From Trachythela sp. YZ-2020 (Eukaryota; Cnidaria; Anthozoa; Malacalcyonacea; Clavulariidae): 64,000 bases of DNA. The DNA lies in the NCBI GenBank assembly GCA_016169945.1, contig JADLSH010000036.1, forward strand, positions 661,436 to 725,435, read 5' to 3'. Each line of letters begins with the position of its first letter. The stretch's first letter is position 1. Position numbers and translations under genes: made by a program. Shown piece after piece: positions 43,390-54,758 of the stretch. The notes beneath the pieces were generated by a model. That model saw nothing but the letters and a program-made list of their open reading frames with translations. It ran no database searches and was not told the origin of the DNA.

Positions 43390-43892
43390 GGCCTGATCAA
43401 ACAAGAACGCAAGTCATCGCAAGTTTTTACTTGCGTTTGCTTGTGCCTTGTTTGACCACCAACTTGTGATGACTTGCGTTAGCTTGAGAATGATTTGAAC
43501 TGGTTCAAAGTTTTTGTAAACTTGGAGCACTTGCGACATGTTTGAACACCAATCGCAAGTTCAAGCAAGTTTTTTGTGACCAGTTGCCATGGTAACATAA
43601 AGCTAGACTAGTCCCTAGTCCTCTGTGCTAGCGCCCTGTTTATCTCTGTGGTTGTTAAAAAAAGCGGGAAATGCCGAAGTCGAATACCGTTTGTTCCAAA
43701 TGGCTTAAAAAAACACCGAAAAACTGGAAAAAGTCGACGAAAATGTTTCCAATGAGAGTGAGAACATGAAAGAAAAGCACTCGGGCTAAATCGCCTAAAT
43801 TTCTTGTGTATCGTTTGATCGTCTCATCGCAGTCAACGCAAGTCAAAACAAGTTTACTTGCAATGACTTTGGCGTTCTCGTTTGATCGGGCC
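43390..43892. mobile_element. MITE, GGCCTGATCAAAC ends
   Basis: The left GGCCTGATCAAACAAGAACGC pairs with the right GCGTTCTCGTTTGATCGGGCC with a few changes, and the paired AAGTCAT(C/T)GCAAGT follows inside. It is 503 bp; tandem-like ACTTGCG/CGCAAGT motifs run through it. No clear target duplication. Confidence 0.65.
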
Positions 43893-43906
43893 TGACACAT
43901 ATATCA

Positions 43907-44265
43907 TAGCCTGCGTGGCCGGCCTCGTTGGAGGAAAAGAAGAACAGGGAAAGAGGCCTGCAAGAAAACCCAGCTTTCATGACTAAACGCCGTTCAATTT
44001 TTGAACGAATTTGATTGGTAAACACCAAGAATTAATTGACATGTTTACGCACACAGGAATATATTATTACATTTCTTCGTGTTGATTGACATGTTTATGC
44101 ACAAGCGAAACATTTCTTCGGTTTGGGGTTTCCCCTATAGTCCAGCTGCATTTGTATTGGTCAATTTTAATGAGCCTTTATTAGGCGTTTAGTCATGAAA
44201 GCTGGGTTTTCTTGCAGGCCTCTTTCCTGTTCTTTTCCCTCCAACGAGGGCGGCCACACAGGCTA
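43907..44265. mobile_element. Mutator-like MITE with 9-bp target duplication
   Basis: Arms of about 83 bp: TAGCCTG(C/T)GTGGCCG at the tips, then CCTCGTTGGAGG and AAACCCAGCTTTCATGACTA shared. CATATATCA stands at 43898-43906 and again at 44266-44274. A 9-bp duplication and long arms fit Mutator-like elements. It is 359 bp, non-coding. Confidence 0.85.
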
Positions 44266-44274
44266 CATATATCA

Positions 44275-45284
44275 TACATACTGATACAATACCAAAATAG
44301 AATGCAATGCCACTATATTTAAGATTTTAAAGAATAAAAGATCAGTAAAAACAGTATATTCTTTAAGATTGTTAAGGGGCAACATCCATACTCAAGTTGC
44401 CACAGAAAACGTCATTCCGACGTTTTTCTTTGAAAAATCTCAAATTTTTCTGCCAGACCCGGCTGCAGCTGCTCACTAACCCTGTCGATCACCTCATCCC
44501 TCCCCAAATTTTTGGCACCCCTAAATTTTCGGCACCGCCCCCCAGAGCAAAATCTGAAAATCCGTCTATGGGTTACAACTAAGTTCCAGAAAGTTTGGTT
44601 TCAGTGGTGCAACGTGCCGTCTGCACGGGACAACTGAAAATCGTTACAGGGTAGTAAAACTTTATTTTTGGTTGCCTGTTTGGACAAGTGGCTTTCTGTT
44701 TCAGCTTTGTCAAAAAAAGCTGGCCACCTTTAAGTCGTTTAATTTCTCCATGTACAATATAAATACAATACAATATCACTCTTTTGATTTTTATTATTTT
44801 CTTTTCATACTGTTCATAGAATGTATACAATTTTAAATAATTATTTTATATATGGATTGAATATTCTTACAGTCATGCTGTCGTTGAAGCGTTAGCAATT
44901 TCGGTCATTTCTTTACATTTTAAAAGCTATGTTCGAACTTTCAAGCGTAGCATTTCACAACAGTAAAAAATGTGCACAAAAAACGAAAGAAAATCGCAGT
45001 TGTATATACATGCAGTATACAGTATTTTGCCATTGATGGGTTTGGTTTTTACAGATCTGTGCTGTTTGCCACATTACAAATAACTATATACCATTTATTC
45101 CAGACATGTATAATGTATTGAACAAACACTGTATGTGAACATAAAGGTTTGAGAAGTGATGCAATCATCTTTGCCCAACTTCTCGTGGACCCTTTGAACC
45201 TCCTAGGCCTTGGGTATTTCCCCCGTCTTCCCCCCTGTCACCGGTCTTGACAGTGATACCGATATTAAGACTTTAAAAAGATCA
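44275..45284. other. No gene recognised
   Basis: AT-rich. A minus-strand frame at 44579-44830 has no motif. Confidence 0.4.
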
Positions 45285-45286
45285 TA

Positions 45287-46735
45287 CAGTACCGTTGATG
45301 TAAAAGTTAACAGTGCCGTTGGGACGGGATTCCAGTCCAGCAGGACGGGAAATTTTCCCGAGGGATGGGATTTCGATCACTGGTGATGAAAAACTCGTTG
45401 TTTGGATAAAAGTATTAGCAATATTAACTACTTACTAACTGAGCGTGTCTGTACGGTAAAATATCAAGCTGAGGTCTTGCTGTATTGACCGAGCGATAGA
45501 GGTCAATACAGCAAGACCGAGGCTTGATATTTTACCGTACAGACCGAACAGTCGAAGTTAGTAAGTTGTTTATTATATGGCATTTCAGACAACACAAAAC
45601 AATTCATTTTGCCAAACATTGGTCACGCCAGGGCAAAGTACAAAGTCCGAAACTCAAAGCCGGTCATTTTCAAATGTCAAAATAATTTCAAAGATACGAA
45701 TTTGTCTTAGTTTTTTACAAATTTATCTAATCTTAGCTTAGTAAAACTACTCTACAGTACCATATATAGAATAAAATATAAAATTAATAGAAAATATAGT
45801 GATATTGAGCTATCGGATCAAGGAGAAAAACAACTTTGCATGTAAAATATTCTTGACTGTTTTAGTTACAAAACATCGTAAAATTTACCTTAATATTTCG
45901 ACTTGAGCCAACAAAACTTGATTTTATCCCTTGTAGTTATCCTTCCGTATTTCCGTTTATTTTTCATTGTTTTAAATTTTTTAAGGATTTTAATGCTTTT
46001 ATTGGTTTGAAATGTGAATAGAAAATCCTGCCTCGTCAGCGACCAATCAGATTAAGATTCACCAAAACAAGCACTTTGCCATATAATAAGTTAACTTATA
46101 TAAAGAAAGTTATTTTAATAACCTGTGCACTAAAATTTCATTGTGTTTGTTCTCTGATGACTGAAATTTTATTCGGAAATAATTTAAATTTTGAAGACCT
46201 AGTCTGAAATTATATACCATAGTTTACACTTACTTTCCCAATTTTTGTCTTGCTAGTTGTGAGCGACTCATATGGCATATGCGGTATTTATCAAGATGTC
46301 AGCAATATTCGTCAAAATATGCAGATTTCTTTCATTTTCATAACCGTTCGTGTTCTAGGGTGTACTTATAATTTTATCGTTTTTGATATTTGTCCCAAAC
46401 CACAGTTATAGGTTATAAATATCGTCTTTGACTTCTTTATATTCGCTAATGACGCTTAACATACAATCTCAAAATGTCTTTGCAAAATATGTCTTTGACC
46501 AACTTACCAAAAACATGCTATCCTAAATTTAAATGAAAATGTAACAATCATTGATCTTATTATTGTAGTTTTCTTTATTTTTTGTTCATTTATGCAAAAT
46601 TGTAGCATGCCGGTACGATTCTTATCCGCCGGACAGGTTTCCGTACCCTTGGGACGGGATTCCCGTCCTGAGGGATGAATATCCCATCCCGCGGGATGAG
46701 ATGCAAGATTGTTAACTTTCCCATGAACGGTACTG
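45287..46735. mobile_element. TA-flanked inverted-repeat element, CAGTACCGTT ends
   Basis: The tips CAGTACCGTT and AACGGTACTG are flanked by TA on both sides (45285-45286, 46736-46737), as for Tc1/mariner-type insertion. Further in, AAAGTTAACA and TTGGGACGGGATTCC are on both arms in compatible order. It is 1,449 bp without a transposase. It contains the palindrome at 45427-45571. Confidence 0.7.
45427..45571. repeat. Long hairpin of about 145 bp
   Basis: The best arms are 45448-45490 and 45501-45543, 43 bp each with 2-3 mismatches around a 10-base loop (GAGCGATAGA). Shared runs are GGTCTTGCTGTATTGACC and CTGTACGGTAAAATATCAAG. Flanking ACTTACTAACT and its complement extend it. No coding. Confidence 0.9.
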
Positions 46736-46737
46736 TA

Positions 46738-47084
46738 CATATCATAAAAGAAAATCAACAATAGTTTACAGCTACGCATCAAAGGTCTGAGTGATTTTGT
46801 GTGCCATATTTCCTTCCTTCCCTTTAATTCAAGCAGAGCAAAGGTCAGGGCACAGGCAAAGGTGGGCAAAGCCGCAAAGGTTCGGGAGGATAATGCTATC
46901 CAGGCATAAGGAGAACCTGGGTTTCCTGTGATTTGGCCTGAAAATGTCTGACCCCGTCATTTCAGGCTCTGGACATTAGTATTTTGGCTAATAGTTGCAT
47001 GATACAACGACACTGTATTATCTAATGTGAGTAATGGTTACAACTTTGACACTATGAATTAAAATTTAATATGTGTATTTCTAG
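46738..47084. other. No gene recognised
   Basis: AT-rich flank that could be intron before the candidate exon at 47085. Confidence 0.35.
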
Positions 47085-47254
47085 GAATGGATATTGATAG
47101 ATGCTATCCTTGTTCAGCCAATTCATATGATACTGTACAATTCATTTCTGACTCTCAGTTGATGAAAAATATTCAAGTACTTACACTTACCGAAAAACTG
47201 TTATTGCCAAAAGAATTATGGATGGACCTAGTCAGTATCAGTGCAATGAAAGAA
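47085..47254 (+). CDS. Candidate internal exon
   Basis: An acceptor TGTATTTCTAG|GA and a donor GAAAGAAG|GTGGGT frame 170 bp that read MDIDRCYPCSANSYDTVQFI, then MKNIQVLTLTEKLLLPKELW. The composition is protein-like and the frame has no stop. I do not recognise it, no neighbouring exon was found, and it may be a relic. Confidence 0.3.
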
Positions 47255-47675
47255 GGTGGGTTGCATGATATAATGGTGTTATTTTGAAAAATCTATGCCG
47301 AACAGCCTATTTTGGAAAATCGGACTCACATTTATCAGGTTTCAAAAATATGTAACAGTTTGTAGAAAGTATTTAACATTCCAGGGATTATTCTAAGAAA
47401 ATATTACAACTCCAGTAAATTAGGAATCTGATGCCCACAAACCATCTATATTGAATGGTTTTAAGTATCAATTGTTGGGGGTCCACTCACTAAAACAGTA
47501 TCCTACTTACAGCGTTCCCATCGACACTACTATTAAGGTTTGGAAAGGTCTGGAGGCCATTTCCAGGCTCAATACAGGAAATTGTGGGTTCAGAGAAAGA
47601 AGCAATGACATAATACAAAACATATGCCATCCTAACAAGGAAGAACCGCATCTAACCAAATGTTCTTATGTGGCA
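47255..47675. other. No gene recognised
   Basis: AT-rich and non-coding as far as I can see. Confidence 0.35.
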
Positions 47676-47872
47676 CCTCTGAAAGTAGCTGTGCTGAAAT
47701 CGCAGGGCCGCAGATTCAATTCCTGCCAGGGACCTATAGTTGCATTTTTCGCAACTGTTCCTGGTTAGGTCTAATAAACGTATATAATTTACACTCGATA
47801 ATTTCCATATACAAAAACCCTTCAACTGTTATTCAATCGAGTGAGATGCCAACAAAATTTAATATTTACCCA
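47676..47872 (+). mobile_element. 5'-incomplete SINE copy
   Basis: From AATCGCAGGGCCGCAG onwards it is about 96% like the SINE at 47.9 kb, down to GCCAACAAAATTTAATATT. The tRNA head before it is replaced by unrelated sequence. It lies 282 bp upstream of the fuller copy in the same direction. Confidence 0.8.
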
Positions 47873-47937
47873 TAACCTAACATGGCATTACCATCATATA
47901 TATATATACATGAACTTGTGGTTAGAGCTCGACAGCT

Positions 47938-48145
47938 GGACTCTGTAGCTCAGTTGGTTAGAGCGCTGCACCGGAATCGCAGGGCCGCAGGTTCAATTCC
48001 TGCCAGGGACCTATAGTTGCATTTTTCGCAACTGTTCCTGGTTAGGTCTAATAAACGTATAGAATTTACACTCGATAATTTCCATCTACAAAAACCCTTC
48101 AACTATTATTCAATCGAGTGAGATGCCAACAAAATTTAATATTGT
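47938..48145 (+). mobile_element. tRNA-derived SINE
   Basis: The head CTCTGTAGCTCAGTTGGTTA contains box A, and GGTTCAATTCC is box B. D and T stems pair well (GCTC/GAGC, GCAGG/CCTGC), but the anticodon loop lacks the invariant U33. A body with TTTTTCGCAACTGTTCCTGG and an AT-rich 3' part follow. So it is a polymerase III-type SINE and not a working tRNA gene. Confidence 0.85.
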
Positions 48146-48920
48146 GCTAAAATCAGTTCTTAATATCCGCTCAATTAATTAAAATTAATTTTGGGGGTGA
48201 TGTTATAAAGTTTTGGTGATCTTAAATCATCATTTAGCACATATAACTCATGACTAAAACAAAAACAACCGAAAACACTAAAAAAATAATAAAATAAAAT
48301 TTAAATTAAAAAATAATGACATGTTATTCCAATGCCTTCAACTAGTCTTAATTTTCCCAATTAGGGATGACAATATCCCGTAAGGGCAGGGGACCAGGCC
48401 CCCGGGCACTCCCTCTGGATGCTTATATGGCATTCCGATTCAGCAGAAATGGTCTTATCTCAAGGTTAATATCAATTCTTCCTTGTAAATTACTTGTTAA
48501 CCTGTTGAAAGGAATTATGGTATATTTAATAGACAAAGTACAGTTTAATAGATCTTTTGTTTAAATTGGAAATAAAAGTTAAAAATAACAACTTCAGCAA
48601 TTTCCATTGACAACTCCAGACATATTTTTACAACTCCAAGAAGTGGTAGCAAATCCAGGTTAGAATAATCCCTGTAACATTCAAACTCTTAAAACAGTTG
48701 CGTAAAACTTGCTGTAGTCTTGCATGTGCCTTGCAACTACAGTAGTGCAAGTAAATTCTGAACAGGTTGTAGAAATAAAATTATATTGTTTGCAAAGTTT
48801 TTTATCCATACACCAATAGAATGTTGTAAAGTTGTAAACAATTTACATAAGAAATTACACCTTTACAGACCCTCAATGTTTTGGCCTACATAACATGGGG
48901 ACTTGATCTTTACATGGACT
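48146..48920. other. No gene recognised
   Basis: AT-rich and non-coding as far as I can see. A short frame at 48367-48564 has no motif. Confidence 0.35.
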
Positions 48921-49580
48921 CCTATGGAACGCCATGTGTCCAAAAATTATTTAACGTTAATTATATCATATCATGACCAAAAATGTCATTATATACAAAT
49001 AATTTATTAACGAATATATATTATATCAAATCATGACTAACACGGATAATTCATGATTTGATATCATGTTGATTAGCATTAGTCGTTATATCATACAATG
49101 AATTTCCGTCATGATATGATACAATGCAATTTCGACAAAATCGTTATTTAAAATCATAAGCATTTGCGCAATTCCTTATTTCATATAACGTTAAGGCGTT
49201 ACACTATGATATCAAATAATGACTTTTCAGTTGATTCATGATTTGATATAATGAAAAAGCACTTTTTTATTATATCATATAATAAAAATGCGCCGAAAAG
49301 TCATTATTTCATATAAAGCAATTGCGCGGTGCGCCATCTGTCCAAAAATTCAAAACTGTCCAAAAATCAATTATTACGTCGTGCGTATGAGCTTCCGGTC
49401 ATAAACTTCCGGTTCATGGGAATGATTCGAAACCCGCTAAATTAAACTATAAATCTCTTCTTCGAACGCTCTCAACGGCAAGCTTTTTACATATTTTAAT
49501 ACTCTTTATATCGATTAATCATGACGAGTGGCGAACGTGGTTGGGAAGAGGCAATAACCAGAGCTGTTCAAGGGGCAGTT

Positions 49581-50734
49581 ATGCACCTATCAATGTCTTC
49601 CCCCAACGGGGGGAGTGCGGGCATACACGGGCAATTGACAACACTAAGTTAATGCCCGTGTAGGGGACATTTGTATTCTTTTGACACAGCGCACCTTCCC
49701 GAGGGTGGGGATTTTTGACTATCTGATCGTTTTAAATACAAAATGGCTAAACTAACGGAGAATAAAAAGATCAAGGATAAGAATCCTTTTTATACCCATT
49801 CTCAAACACACCATCTGCTTCTGTAAATTGTTTTATAATGCAACAAAGATGCTAATTTATATTTTGTTTTACAAGAAAATTATTTTGTCGCATTGTTTTC
49901 TATTATTTTTCACTTAACTAGTCAAGCGTGTGTTCAAACACTGTTTAAAATTTTTGTTTTATTTTTATATTAATAAATATCTGGCCAAAATATCAGTCAA
50001 AATGTATACTTTTGACTGATTTAATTGCCTCTATGCCATACAGAAATGCATATATTTGGTGCCAAATTTTATCCAGATAATATTTATATACTGTTGGTCT
50101 TTCGCTCAAACTGATATCCCAGGGATAAAAAATGCTCCATCTCCAACCCTGGGGCATTAAATATGAATTGACAGTTCCATACAGCCCTCGAGAGGGGATG
50201 GGGATCGATTATTGACTAAATTTATTTAAAAATGTCAATAGCCCCTGGGTATGCCCGCACTCCCCCCGTTGGGGGAAGACACTAGAGACCTTAAGATTGA
50301 CGTATTTTTACGAATACCTCAAACCGCAAACCGCTAGCGATCACGTGACTAGACTCCCGTGGTCGAATTTGCGGTAAATGTTCAGGTTTTCAACGTGTAG
50401 AAATTGTTTTCTCGTATGAATAATCCCTCAGGATATTTTTCGAAAATATCAACCTATATTTTAGTTTTACTAGAATAAATGTTTAAAACATCATCTTAGC
50501 TTCATATTGCACTTATTTTGAAACAAATAACAATAAACTAAGCTTGGAAAAAACTATAAAGCACAGCTTTCAAGACAAGATGGCAGAGTTATACTCAAAG
50601 ACATCTCAGAGTTTGTACTTCAATCTTAATCTCCTCAAAATTTATTACCTCTGACGTCTAACCTCAAACTGCAGTTTGAGGTTTGAAGTAAAAATTCTAA
50701 ACCTCAATCTTAAGGTCTCTATTGATAGGTGCAT
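49581..50734. mobile_element. Element Y nested in X
   Basis: The tips ATGCACCTATCAAT and ATTGATAGGTGCAT are perfect inverted copies, followed inside by AGAGACCTTAAGATTGA on the left (displaced by Z) and TCAATCTTAAGGTCTCT on the right. An AACCTCAAACTGCAGTTTGA palindrome sits near 50660. Without Z it is about 470 bp. The join in X is not a clean duplication. Confidence 0.8.
49595..50280. mobile_element. Element Z nested in the left tip of Y
   Basis: The ends GTCTTCCCCCAACGGGGGGA and its complement, continuing GTGCGGGCATAC, form a perfect inverted repeat of about 31 bp. It is 686 bp and AT-rich inside, with more G-rich inverted motifs (CCCGAGGGTGGGGA and CCTCGAGAGGGGATGGGGA). It splits Y 14 bp from its left end. 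Confidence 0.8.
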
Positions 50735-50877
50735 GAGATCCGTAATGAATGACAGAGGTGGTTCATCAAGTCAGTCATCGCATTCGTCGTCAAACTCGAC
50801 TAGCACAAGCACAAGTACTTCAAGCCGAAACGTATCAAACCAGGTGTGTATTCTTTCTAAACGTTGGCATTTGTATA

Positions 50878-51039
50878 TTATCGGTTTAATACGCTTGAGC
50901 TTGAAGTACTGCTAGTCGAGTTTGACGACGAATGCGATGACTGGCTTGATGAACGACCTCTGCCATTCATTACGGATCTAACTGCCCCTTGAACAGCTCT
51001 GGTTATTGCCTCTTCCCAACCACGTTCGCCACTCGCCAT
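50878..51039 (-). CDS. Right-arm short ORF in X, 53 codons
   Basis: It starts MASGERGWEEAITRAVQGAV, then RSVMNGRGRSSSQSSHSSSN and a Ser-rich end with a stop at 50878. The first 20 residues are an amphipathic helix candidate; the rest looks disordered. It is a tandem mirror of the interrupted left-arm copy, with a short deletion near the end that changes the reading past the place where the left arm has its splice donor. No family is recognised. Confidence 0.45.
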   Translation of the reverse strand: MASGERGWEEAITRAVQGAVRSVMNGRGRSSSQSSHSSSNSTSSTSSSSVLNR

Positions 51040-51508
51040 GATTAATCGATTTAAAGAGTATTAAATAATTAAAATATGTAAAAAGCTTGCCGTTGAGAGC
51101 GCTCGAAGAAGAGATTTATAGTTTAATTTGGCGCCTTCTCCTTCCAATTGGCAGGTTTCGAACCATTCCCATGAACATTATATGAAATAATGACTTTTCG
51201 GCGCATTTTTATTATATGTGTAACGCCTTAACATTATATGAAATAAGAATTGCGCAAATGCTTATGATTTTAAATAACGATTTTGTCGAAATTGCATTGT
51301 ATCATATCATGACTTAACGGAAATTCATTGTATGATATAACGACTAATGCTAATCAACATGATATCAAATCATGAATTATCCGTGTTAGTCATGATTTGA
51401 TATAATATATATTCGTTAATAAATTATTTGTATATAATGACATTTTTGGTCATGATATGATATAATTAACGTTAAATAATTTTTGGACACATGGCGTTCC
51501 ATAGACTC

Positions 51509-52555
51509 CTGGGTGTTGTTGTAACACATTGTGTTGATAGTTTAGACTGACATTTTACATTGGAATTTTCATCCTCTTTTTAATAGTTTTTGTGTCGGTT
51601 CTCATATTTATCAAATGGATGGATTGCAACACACTGTGAATATGGCTAAAGGTAAGCTCTTATTTCTAGTTTCATGTATATTATGCTATTGTTTGGCTAC
51701 TGTTGATATAACAAATAGATACTGTTTTGTGGTTGTCTTTTCGGTGATATAGATACACAATATGAATTAATTATAACTGTCTCCGTTTTCCTCTCACCTC
51801 ATTCTTCATTATTTCTTAGTTTCTTCCCGCATTAAATTTTCCACGCATGAGCAAACTGTAAATTATAAATTTAGAATTTATACTCATCATGACGAGAAGA
51901 ACGGTTCCTCTGGCAAAAACACATGGCTTCTGTCGCTGTGTGGAGGGTTCAGCATGCGAGAAGTGGGACAGTTGTCACATTGATACTTTAATACTATGGA
52001 CACTACCAAACACCGCAAATCGAAACTGCAACTGGGTTGGAAAATACATAATATTAAATTGGGATGGTTATTTTCCAACGAGAACAACCTGCCCAAAGCC
52101 AGGTGGATTCCAGGTGTGTAGAGAATATCTTTAAAATTATACATCATAGATAAGTTTTGTTTTCATAATAATTATTTCTTTCGAATAATGTTTGCGTGAA
52201 ATACGTACATGTGTTGCGCATTTACAATCATATGAAATAACAAACACATAAGCCCAAGTTGGCGGGGAGCCAGGAAGCAAGGTTTTGGCTCTATTTGTCG
52301 AAGCATCAAGCAATATAAAATACCGCTTAGAAGCAGCCTTACAAAAACTGCGGTAACCGGCTAAATTTTGGTTTTGTCATGGTAAATTTAATCTTGGTAA
52401 ATGTTTGGTTAAACTATTGTAAGGTTTTACCGCAGTTAATCTTGATTTGACTGTCTTGAACGGAACAATAAGCTTCGTATTTTGCCGTTAAAATTTGGAG
52501 ATAGCCGGTTGGCATCTTTTAACTTTGGTTGAATATTATGAATAAATATCAGACC
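51509..52555. other. No firm gene
   Basis: A frame at 51889-52134 (+, Cys-rich, HGFCRCVEGSACEKWDSC) ends beside CCAG|GTGTGT at about 52114, which could be a donor. The opposite strand is open too, so I do not call it. The rest is AT-rich. Confidence 0.35.
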
Positions 52556-53097
52556 CGTTTCAGACGTACGCCTCTCCACTCATGCGCCCACGCTTGTCAA
52601 AAATGCACGCCAAAGCGCCAATATGCGATATCTAATGTCCGGTGGTTATTCGAGTGAAATTATAAAGTACTCGGTGGTATTCATTCAAAATGCGGACAAA
52701 AAAGGACTGAGTAATTCACAAGGAACGAAATAATCAACAAAGTTTTTAATCAAGATTGGAAAAATTGGGTACGAATATGCTTTGGTACATCTAATTATTG
52801 ACTTCAAACATTCAGATTCTATTCTATCTTTATTTTTCACCTATACTTATAGGATTCCTCTTATATATACATAACTACGTGTAGTATTTTATAGATCAGA
52901 AATTTTGTTTACAAATGTGTACCTATTATGCAGATTTTCAGTGCATATATATTTATAAACATGGTTTTAGGTCCTATGAATTTTCAAACTTAATAACATG
53001 TAGATACATTCTTGCAGACAAATTTTAATGAAATTTGTAAACAAAATTTACCTATATTTATGCCACCACTGAGCTGATCGTTGCACCAAACTTATCT

Positions 53098-53295
53098 AAG
53101 AGGCTGTTTATCTGGGGCCAGCTGAGTACCAGGACTGGTCCTGGCTAGGCGAGATCATTTCTTGACTCAACGGGTTTCAGGTTTAAACTGGGTTGGTACT
53201 GTATTTGTCATGTAAACATAGGTGAAAGTTGTTTCGGCAATGTGAGCTAGCCCGGATATGGCAGCTGATTGGCCTCCATATAAACAGACACCAAT
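53098..53295. mobile_element. Possible short Harbinger-like MITE
   Basis: GAGGCTGTTTATCTGGGGCC on the left and GGCCTCCATATAAACAGAC on the right are weakly inverted and resemble the tips at 54.35 kb. It is about 200 bp and more diverged. Confidence 0.35.
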
Positions 53296-54351
53296 CTGTT
53301 CCGCTTGGTTCAAAGCCTGTTAATTTTCTCTGAATAGTGCAAATCAGGCAATAAGCCACTTCCAGGCAATATGCTAAATGGTTTACTGTGTAAAATTGAG
53401 ATCATATTATACCCACTTTGCACAGTAAGCCATTTTTAGTAGACAATACAAACAACTGGGTTTTATACATGATTTTATTTCTCAGAAGTGTCATCTACAA
53501 ATTATGGTGTTTAACATACTGTACTGAAACTAATGTACTTAAAAATTGGGATGAAATGTACATACAAATACTAATACAATATGCTGTAAAATTTAAAGTA
53601 TTTTGGAAAATATAATATTCAAGGTTGTTGTCAAATGCAGTGTTTTTTTTGCTAAGATTGTTCAATTGGCTCACTCTATAATTTAACCCATTAGACAGAG
53701 TAACAAGAGTTAACAAGAAATATTGGATGTACAGTATCATAGTTATTGCTCAAAATCCCATCCCTTCACAAGTTTTTATCCTCTGGAATATTTTAAGACA
53801 GAGTATAATAACAAAGTGTGGTGCATTGCAGCTTAACCGTTTAACAAGACATATATGTCATGTGGTTTCGTTAAGCCATTAGAGTGCAAGACCCTTCCCA
53901 ATTGAGAAGTAAGAGTAAAATAACAAAGTGAGGCAGACTGCAGCTTAATTGGAGAACAAGGCGCATTGGCATATAGTAGACTTAAATTCAGCGTCGGCCA
54001 CGGACATATAGAGACAAATTAGGGTTGATTCGCGTGTGCCTAAAAGATATAAACAAAATCTCGACGTTTCGAGCTAAAGCCCTTCGTCAGGATTGGCATA
54101 TAGTTGTTCATTGAACGCATAGACAGAGTATAACATCAAAGTTGGGCGCATTGCGGTAAAGATCTGGAACTACCCAAACCTCGTGGGACAAGTATGGATA
54201 AAGACTATTTTTGCCAGCTGGTGTTGTAATGTAATGATGAATCTAAAGAAAGAAACAAAGAAAGCATAGAATTAGTGCAATCTATTGAAAGCTTAACCCA
54301 TTAATCTCAAACACTTTCCCCTTGACGAGTAAAATCAACTAAGGTTACTAA

Positions 54352-54758
54352 GGGGCTGTTTATATGAAAGCCAGGCCAGCCCGGTAAGCGGGATAAATTT
54401 GCCTTCTGGTTATATGAGAAAATTTCATCCCGGCAAGCGAGATGATTTTGTTGTTTTGCCATTTGACATTGTTTTGACAATTCTTAAAAATAGCTCGCAG
54501 ACAAATTGGCGGCGGCATCTCTTTGAACTTTCATCCCGGCAATCGGGCTGGCCCGGTTAGCGAGTGTTTATATGGGGAAATTTTCATCCCGGTAAGCGAG
54601 ATCTCACCTTTTTCAAGCGAGATCTCAGGAACCGGGCCAGCCCGCTTGTCCATATAAACTCACACTAGTTTTTACCCTAAAATCAATTACACGGCGAGAT
54701 CTCGCTAAGCGGGCTGGCCCGTTAAGCGAGTCAGCCCGGGTTCCATACAAACAGTCCC
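54352..54758. mobile_element. PIF/Harbinger-like MITE with TAA target duplication (second copy)
   Basis: The tips GGGGCTGTTTATATG and TACAAACAGTCCC are flanked by TAA at 54349-54351 and 54759-54761. Its body has CCGGGCCAGCCCG, GCGAGATCTC and similar palindromes, as in the element at 38.5 kb. The two are relatives but not recent copies of each other. Confidence 0.75.

Larger units (their letters stand above)
49521..50843 (+). pseudogene. Left-arm coding copy in X, split by insertion Y
   Basis: It starts MTSGERGWEEAITRAVQGAV at 49521-49580, is interrupted by 49581-50734, and resumes at 50735 with RSVMNDRGGSSSQSSHSSSN and a Ser/Thr run to a donor CCAG|GTGTGT at 50843. The uninterrupted counterpart is on the other strand at 50878-51039. 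The donor suggests that this is a first exon of a larger, now missing gene. Confidence 0.6.
48921..51508. mobile_element. Palindromic element X
   Basis: The left arm 48921-49580 plus 50735-50843 pairs with the right arm down from 51508 to about 50878; the arms meet with almost no spacer. The tips share TATGGAACGCCATGTGTCC. The outer parts are AT-rich with many ATGATATGAT/ATCATGAT motifs and are about 95% identical. Each arm encodes an inward-reading short protein (M(T/A)SGERGWEEAITRAVQGAV). The left arm is split by element Y. Confidence 0.85.

Noticed and set aside
43009..43455. 149-codon plus-strand open frame as a gene
   Set aside because: No motif and no splice context, composition like the flanks, and its end lies inside a MITE.
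47938..48012. Functional tRNA gene
   Set aside because: Box A and box B are good, but the anticodon loop lacks U33, the acceptor stem pairs poorly, and the sequence runs on into a SINE body found twice.
51887..52147. Cys-rich exon on the plus strand or its antisense frame
   Set aside because: Both strands are open, no family pattern is visible, and only one possible donor is present.
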